Assembly: GCF_002205895.1 (NCBI RefSeq)
Contig: NZ_NJDE01000003.1
Coordinates: forward strand, 62,001-126,000
Direction of reading: 5' to 3'
Length of the DNA: 64,000 bases
From: Saccharibacillus sp. O23
GTDB taxonomy: Bacteria; Bacillota; Bacilli; Paenibacillales; Paenibacillaceae
Under the pieces are notes generated by a model that saw nothing but the letters and a program-made list of their open reading frames with translations, was not told where the DNA came from and searched no databases. Below are positions 18,523 through 26,866 of the stretch, in pieces; the first letter of the stretch is position 1, and the number at the start of each line of letters is the position of its first letter. Position numbers and translations under genes: made by a program.

Positions 18523-18572
18523 CGGCATTTCGGGCAGACGAAGCGATCTTGGGCGCGGCTAAGCGAATTCCG

Positions 18573-19535
18573 TCAGCCGAACCCGATCGCGAGTCCGGCA
18601 GCGACGGCGATCACGAACGCCCGCACGCCGGTGAGCAGAACGAAATTTTTGACCGCCAGCACGAAGGTCCGGCGCTTCGAAGGGTCCGACGTAAACGCGC
18701 GAATATTCCGGCGAAGAGGAATCAGCGTCGCCAGAATCGGCAGAAGCAGCAGCGGATTCACGCCGAGCCACAAGAGCACGAACACGTCGAGATACGACGC
18801 GTAATAGACGAACGCGAACAGCTTGAGCGCTCCGGGCCTGCCGATATAGACAGGAAGCGTATACCGGCTGTTCTCCACGTCTTCTTCCATATCGCATACG
18901 TTGTTGGCCAACATGATATTCGCGATGCTCGCGACGGCGGGAAGCGAGATCAGCAGCACCAGCAGCGTCTCCCGCGCGTTCAAATGAAGTTCGAACCAGC
19001 CGTCGGCATAAACGAGCGTCGCGATTTGCTCGGGTCCCGCCTGAATGTAGACCGAGACGAACGTGATGACGAATCCCATGAACAAGCCCGAGAACAATTC
19101 CCCGAGAGGCATCCGCGAGATCGGAATCGGTCCGAACGAATACAAGATGCCGACTCCGAACGAGAGAAATCCCAGCAGCAGCACGATCGCTCCCGCTTGT
19201 CCGACCAACAGGAGGCCCGCGGCGACGGCCGTCGCGAACAGCAGGACGATCGTCGATACGACGACCCATTCTTTGAGCCCGTGTTTGACGATCGCGTTAT
19301 GTTCTTCGTAACCGTACCCGTGCGTGCGGACGGCTTTGCGGTAATCGTAGTAATTGTTCATCGCGGTCACCACCAGATCGAAAGACAGCAGCGAGAGCAG
19401 CATCAGCAGCGCGCTCAGCGGGCGGAACTCGCCGAAGCGCAGCAGCGCGTAAGCCGTTCCGAGCGCGAAAGGCAGCATGCTGGCGACTTTGGTGCGAATC
19501 TCGACGAGATCCAGAAAACTTCGAAACGTGAGCAT
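18573..19535 (-). CDS. menA: UbiA-family prenyltransferase (MenA-like)
   Basis: 320 residues, about eight or nine membrane helices. Two aspartate motifs bind the prenyl diphosphate and magnesium: NNYYDY (near residue 60, the N-x-x-x-D motif) and NNVCDMEED (near residue 214). The family transfers a polyprenyl chain to an aromatic acceptor. Among Firmicutes the closest fit is 1,4-dihydroxy-2-naphthoate polyprenyltransferase of menaquinone synthesis. No other men genes are nearby, so the substrate assignment is tentative although the family is clear. Confidence 0.8.
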   Translation of the reverse strand: MLTFRSFLDLVEIRTKVASMLPFALGTAYALLRFGEFRPLSALLMLLSLLSFDLVVTAMNNYYDYRKAVRTHGYGYEEHNAIVKHGLKEWVVVSTIVLLFATAVAAGLLLVGQAGAIVLLLGFLSFGVGILYSFGPIPISRMPLGELFSGLFMGFVITFVSVYIQAGPEQIATLVYADGWFELHLNARETLLVLLISLPAVASIANIMLANNVCDMEEDVENSRYTLPVYIGRPGALKLFAFVYYASYLDVFVLLWLGVNPLLLLPILATLIPLRRNIRAFTSDPSKRRTFVLAVKNFVLLTGVRAFVIAVAAGLAIGFG

Positions 19536-19675
19536 TCCTTCTCCTTTCCCGGTACGCCGCGAAGCCGGAACGCCTCCCGCGGACGACGCGACCGTTTGTG
19601 CAGATCTTCAAATTTTAGCACGGATGCTGTTAGCCGTCATCGAACGCGGCCGAATCGGAGCAAGGGTTCCTTTCC

Positions 19676-19704
19676 TTTACTTTACAGAGCGCCGGTAATA
19701 CAAT
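19676..19704 (+). promoter_or_regulatory. Candidate sigma-A promoter of ktrB
   Basis: TTTACT, a 17-base spacer and TACAAT lie about 50 bases before the ktrB start. The short leader leaves no room for the c-di-AMP riboswitch that precedes some other potassium transporter genes. Confidence 0.5.
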
Positions 19705-19754
19705 GAATCGGAAATCCCGTTTGTATCCTACACTTAACGCGAGGACTATCCCGT

Positions 19755-21119
19755 ATGTTCAAACCTATTCGAAGCCGCAACCCGCTGCTCAGGCTTAATC
19801 CGCCGCAAGTGCTGGCCGTAGGCTTTCTGATTATGATTCTGGCCGGAGCCGGCCTTCTCTGTTTGCCCGCCGCTTCGTCTTCGGGACGAGCGATGCCTTT
19901 TATGGACGCGCTGTTCATGGCCGCTTCCGCGACCTGCGTGACCGGCTTGTCCGTGCTGAATCCCGGCGTCGACCTGACGACTTACGGACAACTGGTATTG
20001 ATCGCGCTGGTCCAGATCGGCGGACTGGGCTTCATGACGGTCGCCACGCTGATCGCGCTGGTGTTTCGCCGCCGGATCTCGTTTCGCGAACGGCTGATCC
20101 TGCAAGAAACGATGAGCCAGCATTCGACGGAAGGCATTATCCGGCTGGTCCGCAAAGTGGTGCTCTACGCCATCGTGATCGAATCGGTCGGCGCGCTGCT
20201 GCTGTTCGTCCGATTCTCTTTCGAGATGCCTCTGGGACAAGCCGCCTACTTCGGCGCTTTCCACAGCCTCTCCATTTTCAATAACGCGGGATTCGACTTG
20301 TTCGGAGCCATTCAGGGCCGCGCCAGCAGCCTGATTCATTACGTGGATGACCCGTTCGTCAATCTGATCGCCATGCCCATGATTCTGCTCGGCGGCATCG
20401 GTTTTATCGTCATTGCCGACTTGCTGGATTATCCGCGCAAACGCAAACTGTCTCTGCACAGCAAGGTCGTCTTGTTCATGACCGCCGTCTTGGTCGTGGT
20501 CGGCGCGGTCGTGATCTTCGTTTTCGAGTACACGAATCCGGCGACGCTGCGCCCGCTCGACCTGTCGGGCAAGACTTTCGCTTCGCTGTTCCAGTCGATC
20601 ACGTCGCGTTCCGCGGGCATGTCCACGCTCGACGTAGGCGCGATGCGCCAAGCGACGCAGTTCTTTATGGTCATCATGATGTTTATCGGCGCGGCTCCGG
20701 GTTCGGCGGGCGGCGGCATCAAGGTCACGACGTTCGCGATCTTGATCGGAGCGATGATCTCGATGATCCGCGGACGGCAGGACATCGTGTTTTTCCGCTA
20801 CCGCATCGCGCAGGACCGCGTATATAAAGCGATCACGTTCTCTTTGCTGTCGTTTCTGCTGATCGTCGTGTCGGCCATGATCTTGTCCGCCACGGAAAAT
20901 TATTCGTTTCTGGGCATCTTGTTCGAGACGACGTCCGCTTACGCGACGGCCGGCATCTCGATGGGCTTGACGACGCATCTGACGCCGTTCGGCCAATTCA
21001 TGATTACCCTGCTGATGTTTATCGGACGTCTGGGCCCGGTCACGCTCGCGTTCACCCTGACTCCGAGAATGGATAACGAACCGTTCCGTTATCCGGAAGG
21101 CAAAGTCACGATCGGGTAA
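19755..21119 (+). CDS. ktrB: Potassium transporter membrane subunit KtrB/TrkH family
   Basis: 454 residues with the fourfold M-P-M layout of SKT transporters. Selectivity-filter loops are visible as TCVTGLSVLNPG, FNNAGFDLFG, ITSRSAGMSTLD and ATAGISMGLT, each with the key glycine. The gating loop GAAPGSAGGGIKVTTFAILI is present. The length fits KtrB/KtrD rather than TrkH. It imports potassium, sodium-coupled in relatives, for osmotic adaptation. No KtrA regulatory gene lies next to it, so the RCK subunit must be encoded elsewhere, as for KtrD in Bacillus subtilis. Confidence 0.92.
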   Translation: MFKPIRSRNPLLRLNPPQVLAVGFLIMILAGAGLLCLPAASSSGRAMPFMDALFMAASATCVTGLSVLNPGVDLTTYGQLVLIALVQIGGLGFMTVATLIALVFRRRISFRERLILQETMSQHSTEGIIRLVRKVVLYAIVIESVGALLLFVRFSFEMPLGQAAYFGAFHSLSIFNNAGFDLFGAIQGRASSLIHYVDDPFVNLIAMPMILLGGIGFIVIADLLDYPRKRKLSLHSKVVLFMTAVLVVVGAVVIFVFEYTNPATLRPLDLSGKTFASLFQSITSRSAGMSTLDVGAMRQATQFFMVIMMFIGAAPGSAGGGIKVTTFAILIGAMISMIRGRQDIVFFRYRIAQDRVYKAITFSLLSFLLIVVSAMILSATENYSFLGILFETTSAYATAGISMGLTTHLTPFGQFMITLLMFIGRLGPVTLAFTLTPRMDNEPFRYPEGKVTIG

Positions 21120-21193
21120 ACGGCAGCCGACGGCCGGGCAGACCGCCGATTCTGCCGGATACCTTTATGCATGTTGAGGAAGGAGGACCGCCA

Positions 21194-22471
21194 ATGGGAC
21201 GCAAACGAAGCAATCGCAAGAAGGATCAGACCCTCCAGAACCTCGAACCCGCCATCCCGGCGGAACCGCAAACGGCGGCGCAAGAACCGGAAAGCCGCAC
21301 CGACGACGGCGGCCGCAAACCGCGGACCGCGGAAAGCGGACCGGAGCCGGACAGAACGCCGGACTCCGAATCGCCGCCCGCGAATGCCGTCCGCAAACGC
21401 AAACGACGGCGGCGCAAGAAAACGACGGACTCGCCGTCTTCTCTCCCGCTCGCGCCCGAAGACTCGGTAAGCGCGGCCCGCGCGCAGAAGGAAGAGACTC
21501 CGGAGAGCCGCTCCCCCGAAGCGGCGGAGCGGGGCGGCCAGCGTTCCGAACCGAACGGATCGCCGGCGGGCGGCGCCGGCCGCAAACGCAAACGGCGGCG
21601 CAAGAAGCGTTCCGCTTCCGGAGCAAGCCCGGCCCCGGCGGCCGCGCGGCCGGAGATCGAAGCCGAACGGCCTCGGCCGGAGCCGGGGCGACCGGCGGCA
21701 TCTGACGCCGCAAGCGCCGAACAGACGGCCGCGGACGACGAAACGCAGGCGGGCTGCAAGGTCTGCTTGTATTGCGGCGAGAGCAAGCCGCTCGGAGACT
21801 TTCTCCGCCGGACCGGCAAGAGGTCCGGCGGCGGTTCGCGGCGCGGCGCCTGCCGCGATTGCCGCAAGCGCCGACAGGCGGCGGCTCTGGAATCGGAAGC
21901 CGAAGAGAATGCGGCTTCCGATCCGCTTCCGCCGTCGGCGGCGGCACGGCCGGCAATCGAATTACCGGACGCAAACGCGGTGCCGGAACCCGTTCCCAAA
22001 CGGCGGATTCGTCGCCCGATGCCCGAACCGCCGGCGGACGCGCGGCTCGAACCGACCCGGGAAGGCGAATTGCGCCCGACGCGGCAGGGGACGATCCGCA
22101 TGCGGGGACGTACCGATAAGGGACGCCGCTGGCAGCAGGAAACGGACCTGGAAATGGCGCGCTGTCTGGTCCGCGAACATGCCGCGGTCGTGGTGAACCG
22201 GTTTACGATTCGCCGGCTCTATACGAATCGCTCTTTCCGGCGCTACATTCTGGAGCGGGACCATTATACCTGCCATTTCTGCGGCGAATACGGCGATACC
22301 ATCGACCATCTTCTGCCGCGAGCGAAAGGCGGCCATACGACGCCGCTGAACTGCGTCTGCGCCTGCATGCTCTGCAATCAGAATAAGGCGGACCGCGATC
22401 TGGACGAATTCATGGAAGATGCCGAATCGCTCGAAGATTTTTGCGCGGACGGCGGCAGTCCGGTCTCTTGA
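21194..22471 (+). CDS. HNH-endonuclease-like protein with basic repeats and CxxC zinc motif
   Basis: 425 residues. The first 170 or so are highly charged and low in complexity, with two near-identical basic blocks (RKRKRRRRKK and RKRKRRRKKR) embedded in Pro/Ser/Glu-rich linkers. Next comes a zinc-binding segment with paired cysteines (CKVCLYCGESK ... GACRDCRKRR, about residues 192-225). The C-terminus is an HNH fold: YTCHFCGEYG, TIDHLLPRAKGG, then NCVCACMLCNQNKAD. The start at 21194 has GGAGG 7 bases upstream; an earlier ATG lacks this. It is most likely a nucleic-acid-binding nuclease. No phage or toxin partner is adjacent. Specificity is unknown. Confidence 0.8.
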   Translation: MGRKRSNRKKDQTLQNLEPAIPAEPQTAAQEPESRTDDGGRKPRTAESGPEPDRTPDSESPPANAVRKRKRRRRKKTTDSPSSLPLAPEDSVSAARAQKEETPESRSPEAAERGGQRSEPNGSPAGGAGRKRKRRRKKRSASGASPAPAAARPEIEAERPRPEPGRPAASDAASAEQTAADDETQAGCKVCLYCGESKPLGDFLRRTGKRSGGGSRRGACRDCRKRRQAAALESEAEENAASDPLPPSAAARPAIELPDANAVPEPVPKRRIRRPMPEPPADARLEPTREGELRPTRQGTIRMRGRTDKGRRWQQETDLEMARCLVREHAAVVVNRFTIRRLYTNRSFRRYILERDHYTCHFCGEYGDTIDHLLPRAKGGHTTPLNCVCACMLCNQNKADRDLDEFMEDAESLEDFCADGGSPVS

Positions 22472-22508
22472 CAACTTCCGCGGACGCTTTCGGGAACATC
22501 ACGGATTC

Positions 22509-22572
22509 AAAAAAAGGACCTTTCGCGATTGTCTGCCGCCATTCGGCGCAAACGCGGGAAAGGTCCTTTTTT
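22509..22572. terminator. Bidirectional terminator between HNH gene and histidine kinase gene
   Basis: AAAAAAAGGACCTTTCGCG and CGCGGGAAAGGTCCTTTTTT pair around a 25-base loop, with T runs on both strands; the genes converge here. Confidence 0.85.
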
Positions 22573-22599
22573 CGTTAGCGAAAGCAAGCGGAAGCCGCC

Positions 22600-24210
22600 T
22601 CAAGACCGACGCTCTCGCGCTATCGGCCGTCCTTGGCAGGCGGACGCCAGCACTTCGTACATCTCGCTCTGCCGCACCGGCTTCGTCAGCGAAGCGAACG
22701 AGGAATGCGGCCCGGCTTCCGCTTCGCTGTCGTGCACGAGCGGCAGCAGCAGAATCGACGGCACGTCCGGAAGAGGCGGCAGCCCGGGCAGGAGCAGCGC
22801 TTCGCGTTCGATCTCCCATTCGCTCAGCACCAGATCGAACGGGCCTTCGCGCGCCAAGGCGAGCGCCGCTTCCGCTCCGCCGGAAGCTTCGCGTACTTCC
22901 ATCCCCATGCGCCGCGCCAAGCGCGACAGCGTTTCGCGGGTTCCGCCGCCGCCTGCCGCCAGCAGCAAACGGCGGCCGCTCAGCGCCCCTGCGCGCGGCG
23001 AGCTTTCCCCGTACGCGCCCTGCTCGATCTCCAGCGGCAGCACGAACGTCATCCGGGTTCCTTGCCCTTTGTTTCCCTGCGCCCAGATCTTGCCTCCCAT
23101 CAGGTCGACCAATCGCTTGCTGATCGACAAGCCCAGACCCGTGCCGCCGTAATCGCCTTCTTCCGGCCGATGGACTTGGGCATAATCTTGAAATAAACGT
23201 TCGATCCCCGTTTGCGAGATGCCGATGCCCGTATCGCATACGCAAAATTCGATCCATGCCCGATCGCCGGCGTCGCCTTCGATCTGCCGCGCCGTAACGC
23301 GAACCTCGCCGACCGTCGTAAACTTGATCGCGTTGCTGAGCAGATTGCCCAATATCTGACGGATCTTGCGCACGTCTCCGATCAGCATCGGCACCGTATC
23401 GAGATCGAGGTCCAGCGTCAGCTCGAGTTCGGGGCGCTGAGCCGCTTTGGCCGCGAATTGATACGCCGTGTCTTCCAACGCTCCCGCCAAATCCATCGGC
23501 GCAAGCTCGAGCTTCATCTGGCGGGCTTCCAACTTGCCGTAATCGAGAATGCTGCTCACGAGTTCCAGCAAAGATTTCTGGCTGTCCTCGATGATCTGCA
23601 AATAATGGTCCTGTTCTTCCGTCAGCCCGCTTTCTCTCAAAAGCTGCGACATCGCGACGATCCCGTTCATCGGCGTACGGATCTCGTGGCCCATAACCGC
23701 AAGCAGTTCGCCGGTACGCCGCGCCTCGCGCTCGGCGTGTTCCCGGCCGCGCTGCAGCTCGCTCTCCCTTTTTAGCGCCGCGCTTTTCTGTTCGGATTCG
23801 GCCAGACGCGCCGCGACCGAAGCCGCGCGCTTCAGCGAAGCTTCTTCGTCATCGCCGAAAGTCGCGCTCGCGCGCAGCGCGCCGACGATGCCTCGCTCGC
23901 CGTCGCAAGCGAACGGAAGCGGCACGGTCAGGCAGTAAACGTCTTTCGGGTAAATCAACGGCTGTCCCGCCCGTACGCCTTCCCGCTCCCGTCCCCAGAC
24001 AAGCATCGTACGCATCCCGTTATCCGTCTGCTTGGCTACGAACAAAGTCTCGGCATCCGTCATGCCGGCAGCCAGCTCGAACAGATCTTCCGAAGCCGCG
24101 GCCAAAGCCGGAGACGGGCACAGATCCGTTTGCATCGAATATTTCATCTTGCGTTCACCCACTTTCACAAGGAATGTCGGAACGAACATCATGAATGCAT
24201 CTATCGGCAA
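22600..24210 (-). CDS. Soluble sensor histidine kinase with degenerate C-terminal receiver
   Basis: 536 residues, no membrane helices. A GAF-like N-terminus and a short coiled coil (RESELQRGREHAEREARR) lead to the dimerisation box MGHEIRTPMNGI (His near residue 175). The HATPase domain follows with an N box (ILGNLLSNAIKFT), CDTGIGI and GGTGLGLSI. The last 130 residues have the layout of a receiver, but the N-terminal acid pair is missing (LLLAAGGGG) and the phosphorylated Asp position reads LVLSEWE; only the Lys of SLTKPV remains. So it is a kinase with a pseudo-receiver. The start is uncertain: a TTG at 24210 with GAGAGG 9 bases upstream, or the ATG at 24147. No partner response-regulator gene is adjacent. 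Confidence 0.85.
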   Translation of the reverse strand: MPIDAFMMFVPTFLVKVGERKMKYSMQTDLCPSPALAAASEDLFELAAGMTDAETLFVAKQTDNGMRTMLVWGREREGVRAGQPLIYPKDVYCLTVPLPFACDGERGIVGALRASATFGDDEEASLKRAASVAARLAESEQKSAALKRESELQRGREHAEREARRTGELLAVMGHEIRTPMNGIVAMSQLLRESGLTEEQDHYLQIIEDSQKSLLELVSSILDYGKLEARQMKLELAPMDLAGALEDTAYQFAAKAAQRPELELTLDLDLDTVPMLIGDVRKIRQILGNLLSNAIKFTTVGEVRVTARQIEGDAGDRAWIEFCVCDTGIGISQTGIERLFQDYAQVHRPEEGDYGGTGLGLSISKRLVDLMGGKIWAQGNKGQGTRMTFVLPLEIEQGAYGESSPRAGALSGRRLLLAAGGGGTRETLSRLARRMGMEVREASGGAEAALALAREGPFDLVLSEWEIEREALLLPGLPPLPDVPSILLLPLVHDSEAEAGPHSSFASLTKPVRQSEMYEVLASACQGRPIARERRS

Positions 24211-24613
24211 TTCGGTTGCCTCTCTTAGACGACATCTCGCGATAAGAAAAGGGAATTCCCGGGCTTAAGAAGTGATCGGCCTTCGAACGGCGATTAGGAA
24301 GAGGAAAAGGAACGACGGCGAAAAGGGCCGCTCGTATGTAAGATTCGGAAGAAGGATCGACGACGCAAGCCGATCAGGCAGGCGGCTGCCTTCTCGCGCC
24401 ACCGAAGCAGGAGCAAAGAAAAACGGCAGCTTTTCGCTGGAGGAGTGTCGGATCAAAGAAGTTTGCGAATTTCGGAAACGGATCGATTTGAAATCATTAT
24501 ACCACTAAACCGGGGGGGCCCGTCCAACCCAAACCGCAAATAACGATTCCATTTCTGACATTTTCCTTGTCTTTTTCGTAAGTGAAACGATTCGAAGGCG
24601 TGATGTTTTTGTC
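24211..24613. other. Intergenic region upstream of the histidine kinase and csbD
   Basis: No gene is supported. On the minus strand an extended -10 (TGGTATAAT, 24496-24504) could drive the kinase gene from a long leader. A run of seven G lies at about 24512-24518. Confidence 0.4.
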
Positions 24614-24639
24614 GTTTAACTAACAAAGGTAAAGGGTAA
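24614..24639 (+). promoter_or_regulatory. Sigma-B-type promoter of csbD
   Basis: GTTTAA, a 14-base spacer and GGGTAA match the Bacillus general-stress sigma-B consensus (GTTTAA / GGGTAT, 12-14 bases apart) except for the last base. It lies about 55 bases before csbD, a gene known to be sigma-B-dependent in B. subtilis. Confidence 0.75.
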
Positions 24640-24694
24640 ATAAGAACGAGAACGTTTATGAAGTCATCCTCTAGACAAAAAGGAGATGTTCAAC

Positions 24695-24871
24695 ATGACG
24701 AACAACGGATTGGGCGATAAAGTGAAAGCAGGAGTCAACAAAGCCAAAGGCGAAATCAAGGATCAAATCGGCAATGCCAAGAACGATCCGGGTCTGCAAG
24801 CCGAAGGCAAAGCGGACAAAGCCAAAGGCGCCGTTCAAGACAAAATCGGCGATATGAAAAATAAACACTAA
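24695..24871 (+). CDS. csbD: CsbD-family general stress protein
   Basis: 58 residues, highly charged, rich in Lys, Asp, Gly and Ala. It has the two CsbD repeats (GLGDKVKAGVNKAKGEIKDQ and ADKAKGAVQDKIGDMK). CsbD-like proteins are abundant stress proteins of unknown biochemical role, probably helical or partly disordered. AAGGAG lies 9 bases before the chosen ATG; an ATG 9 bases earlier overlaps the ribosome site and is rejected. The sigma-B-like promoter upstream agrees with a general-stress regulon. Confidence 0.9.
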   Translation: MTNNGLGDKVKAGVNKAKGEIKDQIGNAKNDPGLQAEGKADKAKGAVQDKIGDMKNKH

Positions 24872-25001
24872 ACAGCCTTAACGCTGCAAGATGCTCCCGC
24901 TTTCCGGCGGTTCATCCCCCGATTACGGGTTACTTCCATCGAGCGAACGTCCGTCGAGCCGATCGGCGGCGGCCGGAGCTTCGGCTTCCGGTTCCGAAAT
25001 C

Positions 25002-25041
25002 AAAAAAGACCGCCCCCGCTTATGCGGGATGCGGTCTTTTT
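25002..25041 (+). terminator. Rho-independent terminator downstream of csbD
   Basis: AAAAAGACCGC and GCGGTCTTTTT flank an inner CCCCGC/GCGGGA stem; T runs on both strands. It lies 130 bases after the csbD stop. Confidence 0.75.
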
Positions 25042-25117
25042 GCCGTTTCGCTTTTTTTCGCTCAAACGGCCGCCGCGATTTCGTCCGCACCGAGCCGATC
25101 GGATTAACCTCCGGTTT

Positions 25118-25312
25118 CTAACGGATCGAGGCGACGCTTAGCGGGCGGTTCGGAGCGCTTTTCGAATTCTAACGGATACAGATGATGCTTAGAATGAAAA
25201 AAAGCCGGTTTTCGGCCCGAAAAGAGGCGAATCGGCCGGCTAAGGAACCTAGGATCCGTTAGCCTTTCCGAAAGGGGGATTTTACCGTTCTAAGGAATCT
25301 GTGATCCGTTAG
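25118..25312. repeat. Dispersed inverted-repeat element, copy 1
   Basis: Four 23-24-base units are arranged as two direct copies followed by two inverted copies: 25118-25141 and 25169-25192 (CTAACGGAT...GCTTAG), then 25240-25262 and 25290-25312 (CTAAGGAA...ATCCGTTAG). Centre-to-centre spacings are 51, 71 and 50 bases. The same plan recurs at 57156-57349 with spacings 50, 71 and 50 and with matching sequence between units. No ORF lies inside. The element could fold into one long stem. Function and mobility unknown. Confidence 0.8.
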
Positions 25313-25348
25313 CGAAAACTCTTTTAACTCCTCGCTCGCTTCCCGCGC

Positions 25349-25951
25349 TTACAAGCCGCTTCCGCGCGTAAAATAAGCTTCCGCTTTTCGGCTTCCCCAG
25401 AACGACAGCGCCAAAAATCCCGCCACGTAAATCAGCTCGTACGGACGCTCGATAAATCTTCCGAGATCGGCGCCCACGTACGACACCGCCAACACCATGA
25501 TCGCTTTGCCTCCGGCGATCGCGAGGAAGAACGGGAGCTTCGGCATGCGCGCTACGGCGGCGGCCGTATTGACGATCGCGAACGGGCCGACCGGCATCAT
25601 GCTGAGGATAAACACGAAGCTGAACGCGTTGCGGCGCGCCCAGACCAAGCTTTTCTGCACTTTCGGGCGTTCCGACCAGCGCAGGAAATAAGGATGCGAC
25701 GCCACCTTGCGCACGATCAGGAACGTGGTCATGCAGCCGGCGATCAGTCCGATCCACGAATAAAGAAAACCGAGCCCCAATCCGTAAGCGGCCGCGTTCA
25801 CGCCCACGATCACCGCGGTCGGCAGCGGCGGAACGAACGATTTGAGAAAAGTAAGGAAGATGCCCGGCAGCGGACCGAGCGCGCGGAAACGTTCCAGCCA
25901 TTCGTGCAGGTTCTCTTCCGTCATATAAGATAACAAGTTCATATTCAGCAA
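25349..25951 (-). CDS. TVP38/TMEM64 (DedA-like) membrane protein
   Basis: 200 residues with about five or six hydrophobic segments. Family marks are FLTFLKSFVPPLPTAVIVGV, the glycine-rich GLGLGFLYSWIGLIAGCMTT and ILSMMPVGPFAIVNTAAAVA. TVP38/VTT-domain proteins act in membrane lipid or transport homeostasis, but the exact activity of this member is unknown. The start was set at TTG 25951 because AAAGGAG lies 8 bases upstream; longer ATG starts at 26002 or 25975 have no ribosome site and would put it inside the coding sequence. Confidence 0.82.
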   Translation of the reverse strand: MLNMNLLSYMTEENLHEWLERFRALGPLPGIFLTFLKSFVPPLPTAVIVGVNAAAYGLGLGFLYSWIGLIAGCMTTFLIVRKVASHPYFLRWSERPKVQKSLVWARRNAFSFVFILSMMPVGPFAIVNTAAAVARMPKLPFFLAIAGGKAIMVLAVSYVGADLGRFIERPYELIYVAGFLALSFWGSRKAEAYFTRGSGL

Positions 25952-26165
25952 ATGCCGTGCTCCTTTCGTACGCATGAATTCGGCTTTTTCTTGTTCCGGC
26001 ATCGACCGGCATATCCGCTATTATAGCGGGTAAAGCCCGGCTTGCGCCGGTAATTTGTGGATTTTCTCGCAACGCCGACGGTCGAACGGGAATCATTCCG
26101 GGTAATGCATGTCATACGCAAGCACCTTGTCAACGTCGAAGGCATCCGGAAAGGGGATCTCGAAG

Positions 26166-26675
26166 ATGAGCGAAACACACGGCACCCAGACTTTTCTGTT
26201 CGAAGACGACGGCATCATTCCGAATAATCCGAAGCTGCCCGTCGTTCTGTATCCCAGCGCGCTGCAAGGCAAGTCCGAATGGAGCGAGTCGGTATTCAAC
26301 GGAAACGGTTGGCGCAACAGTTGGGAGAACGGCGTATTCGATTATCATCATTATCACAGCAATACGCACGAGGTGCTCGGCGTCACGCGCGGCAGCATCT
26401 TGATCCAGATCGGCGGAAACGAAGGACGCTCTTTCGATCTGCAAGCGGGAGACGTGATCGTGCTGCCGGCCGGGACCGGGCATAAACGGATCACCGCCAG
26501 CCCCGACTTCCGGATCGTCGGCGCGTATCCGAACGGCAGAGATTATAATACGCGCATCGAGCATGACGGCAAGCGCGAACAATCGATCGGCGAGATCGCC
26601 GAAGTGCCTCTTCCGGATACCGATCCGGTATTCGGCAAAGAAGGAATCCTGCTGCGATACTGGTCCGGTCGTTAA
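26166..26675 (+). CDS. Cupin-domain protein (YjlB-like)
   Basis: 169 residues, single cupin barrel. Metal ligands are visible in YHHYHSNTHEVLG (motif 1) and the glycine-turn region is DLQAGDVIVLPAGTGHKRI (motif 2, with a His). The layout and length match B. subtilis YjlB-type cupins of unknown substrate. AAGGGG lies 9 bases before the ATG at 26166; an upstream in-frame ATG at 26109 has no ribosome site. It appears to be a single-gene unit. Confidence 0.85.
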   Translation: MSETHGTQTFLFEDDGIIPNNPKLPVVLYPSALQGKSEWSESVFNGNGWRNSWENGVFDYHHYHSNTHEVLGVTRGSILIQIGGNEGRSFDLQAGDVIVLPAGTGHKRITASPDFRIVGAYPNGRDYNTRIEHDGKREQSIGEIAEVPLPDTDPVFGKEGILLRYWSGR

Positions 26676-26866
26676 GGCGGAGCTTCCGGACGGGTTTCTG
26701 GATTTCGGCAGGAGAAAATGCCGGAGCCAGGCAATTTGTGGTATGATTTGCATGTTATTCGACGCGGCGGCGAAGTCGTAAAAAAGAGAGATTTGCCGCA
26801 CGTCAAGGCGATGAATTTTGCGCTGGCATGCAGATCATCACTTACAGAACAGGAGCCTTCACGTCT

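Noticed and set aside
18573-19535. Protohaem IX farnesyltransferase (CtaB) instead of MenA
   Set aside because: The NNYYDY and NNVCDMEED motifs and overall layout fit MenA-like proteins better than CtaB, though the substrate is not proven.
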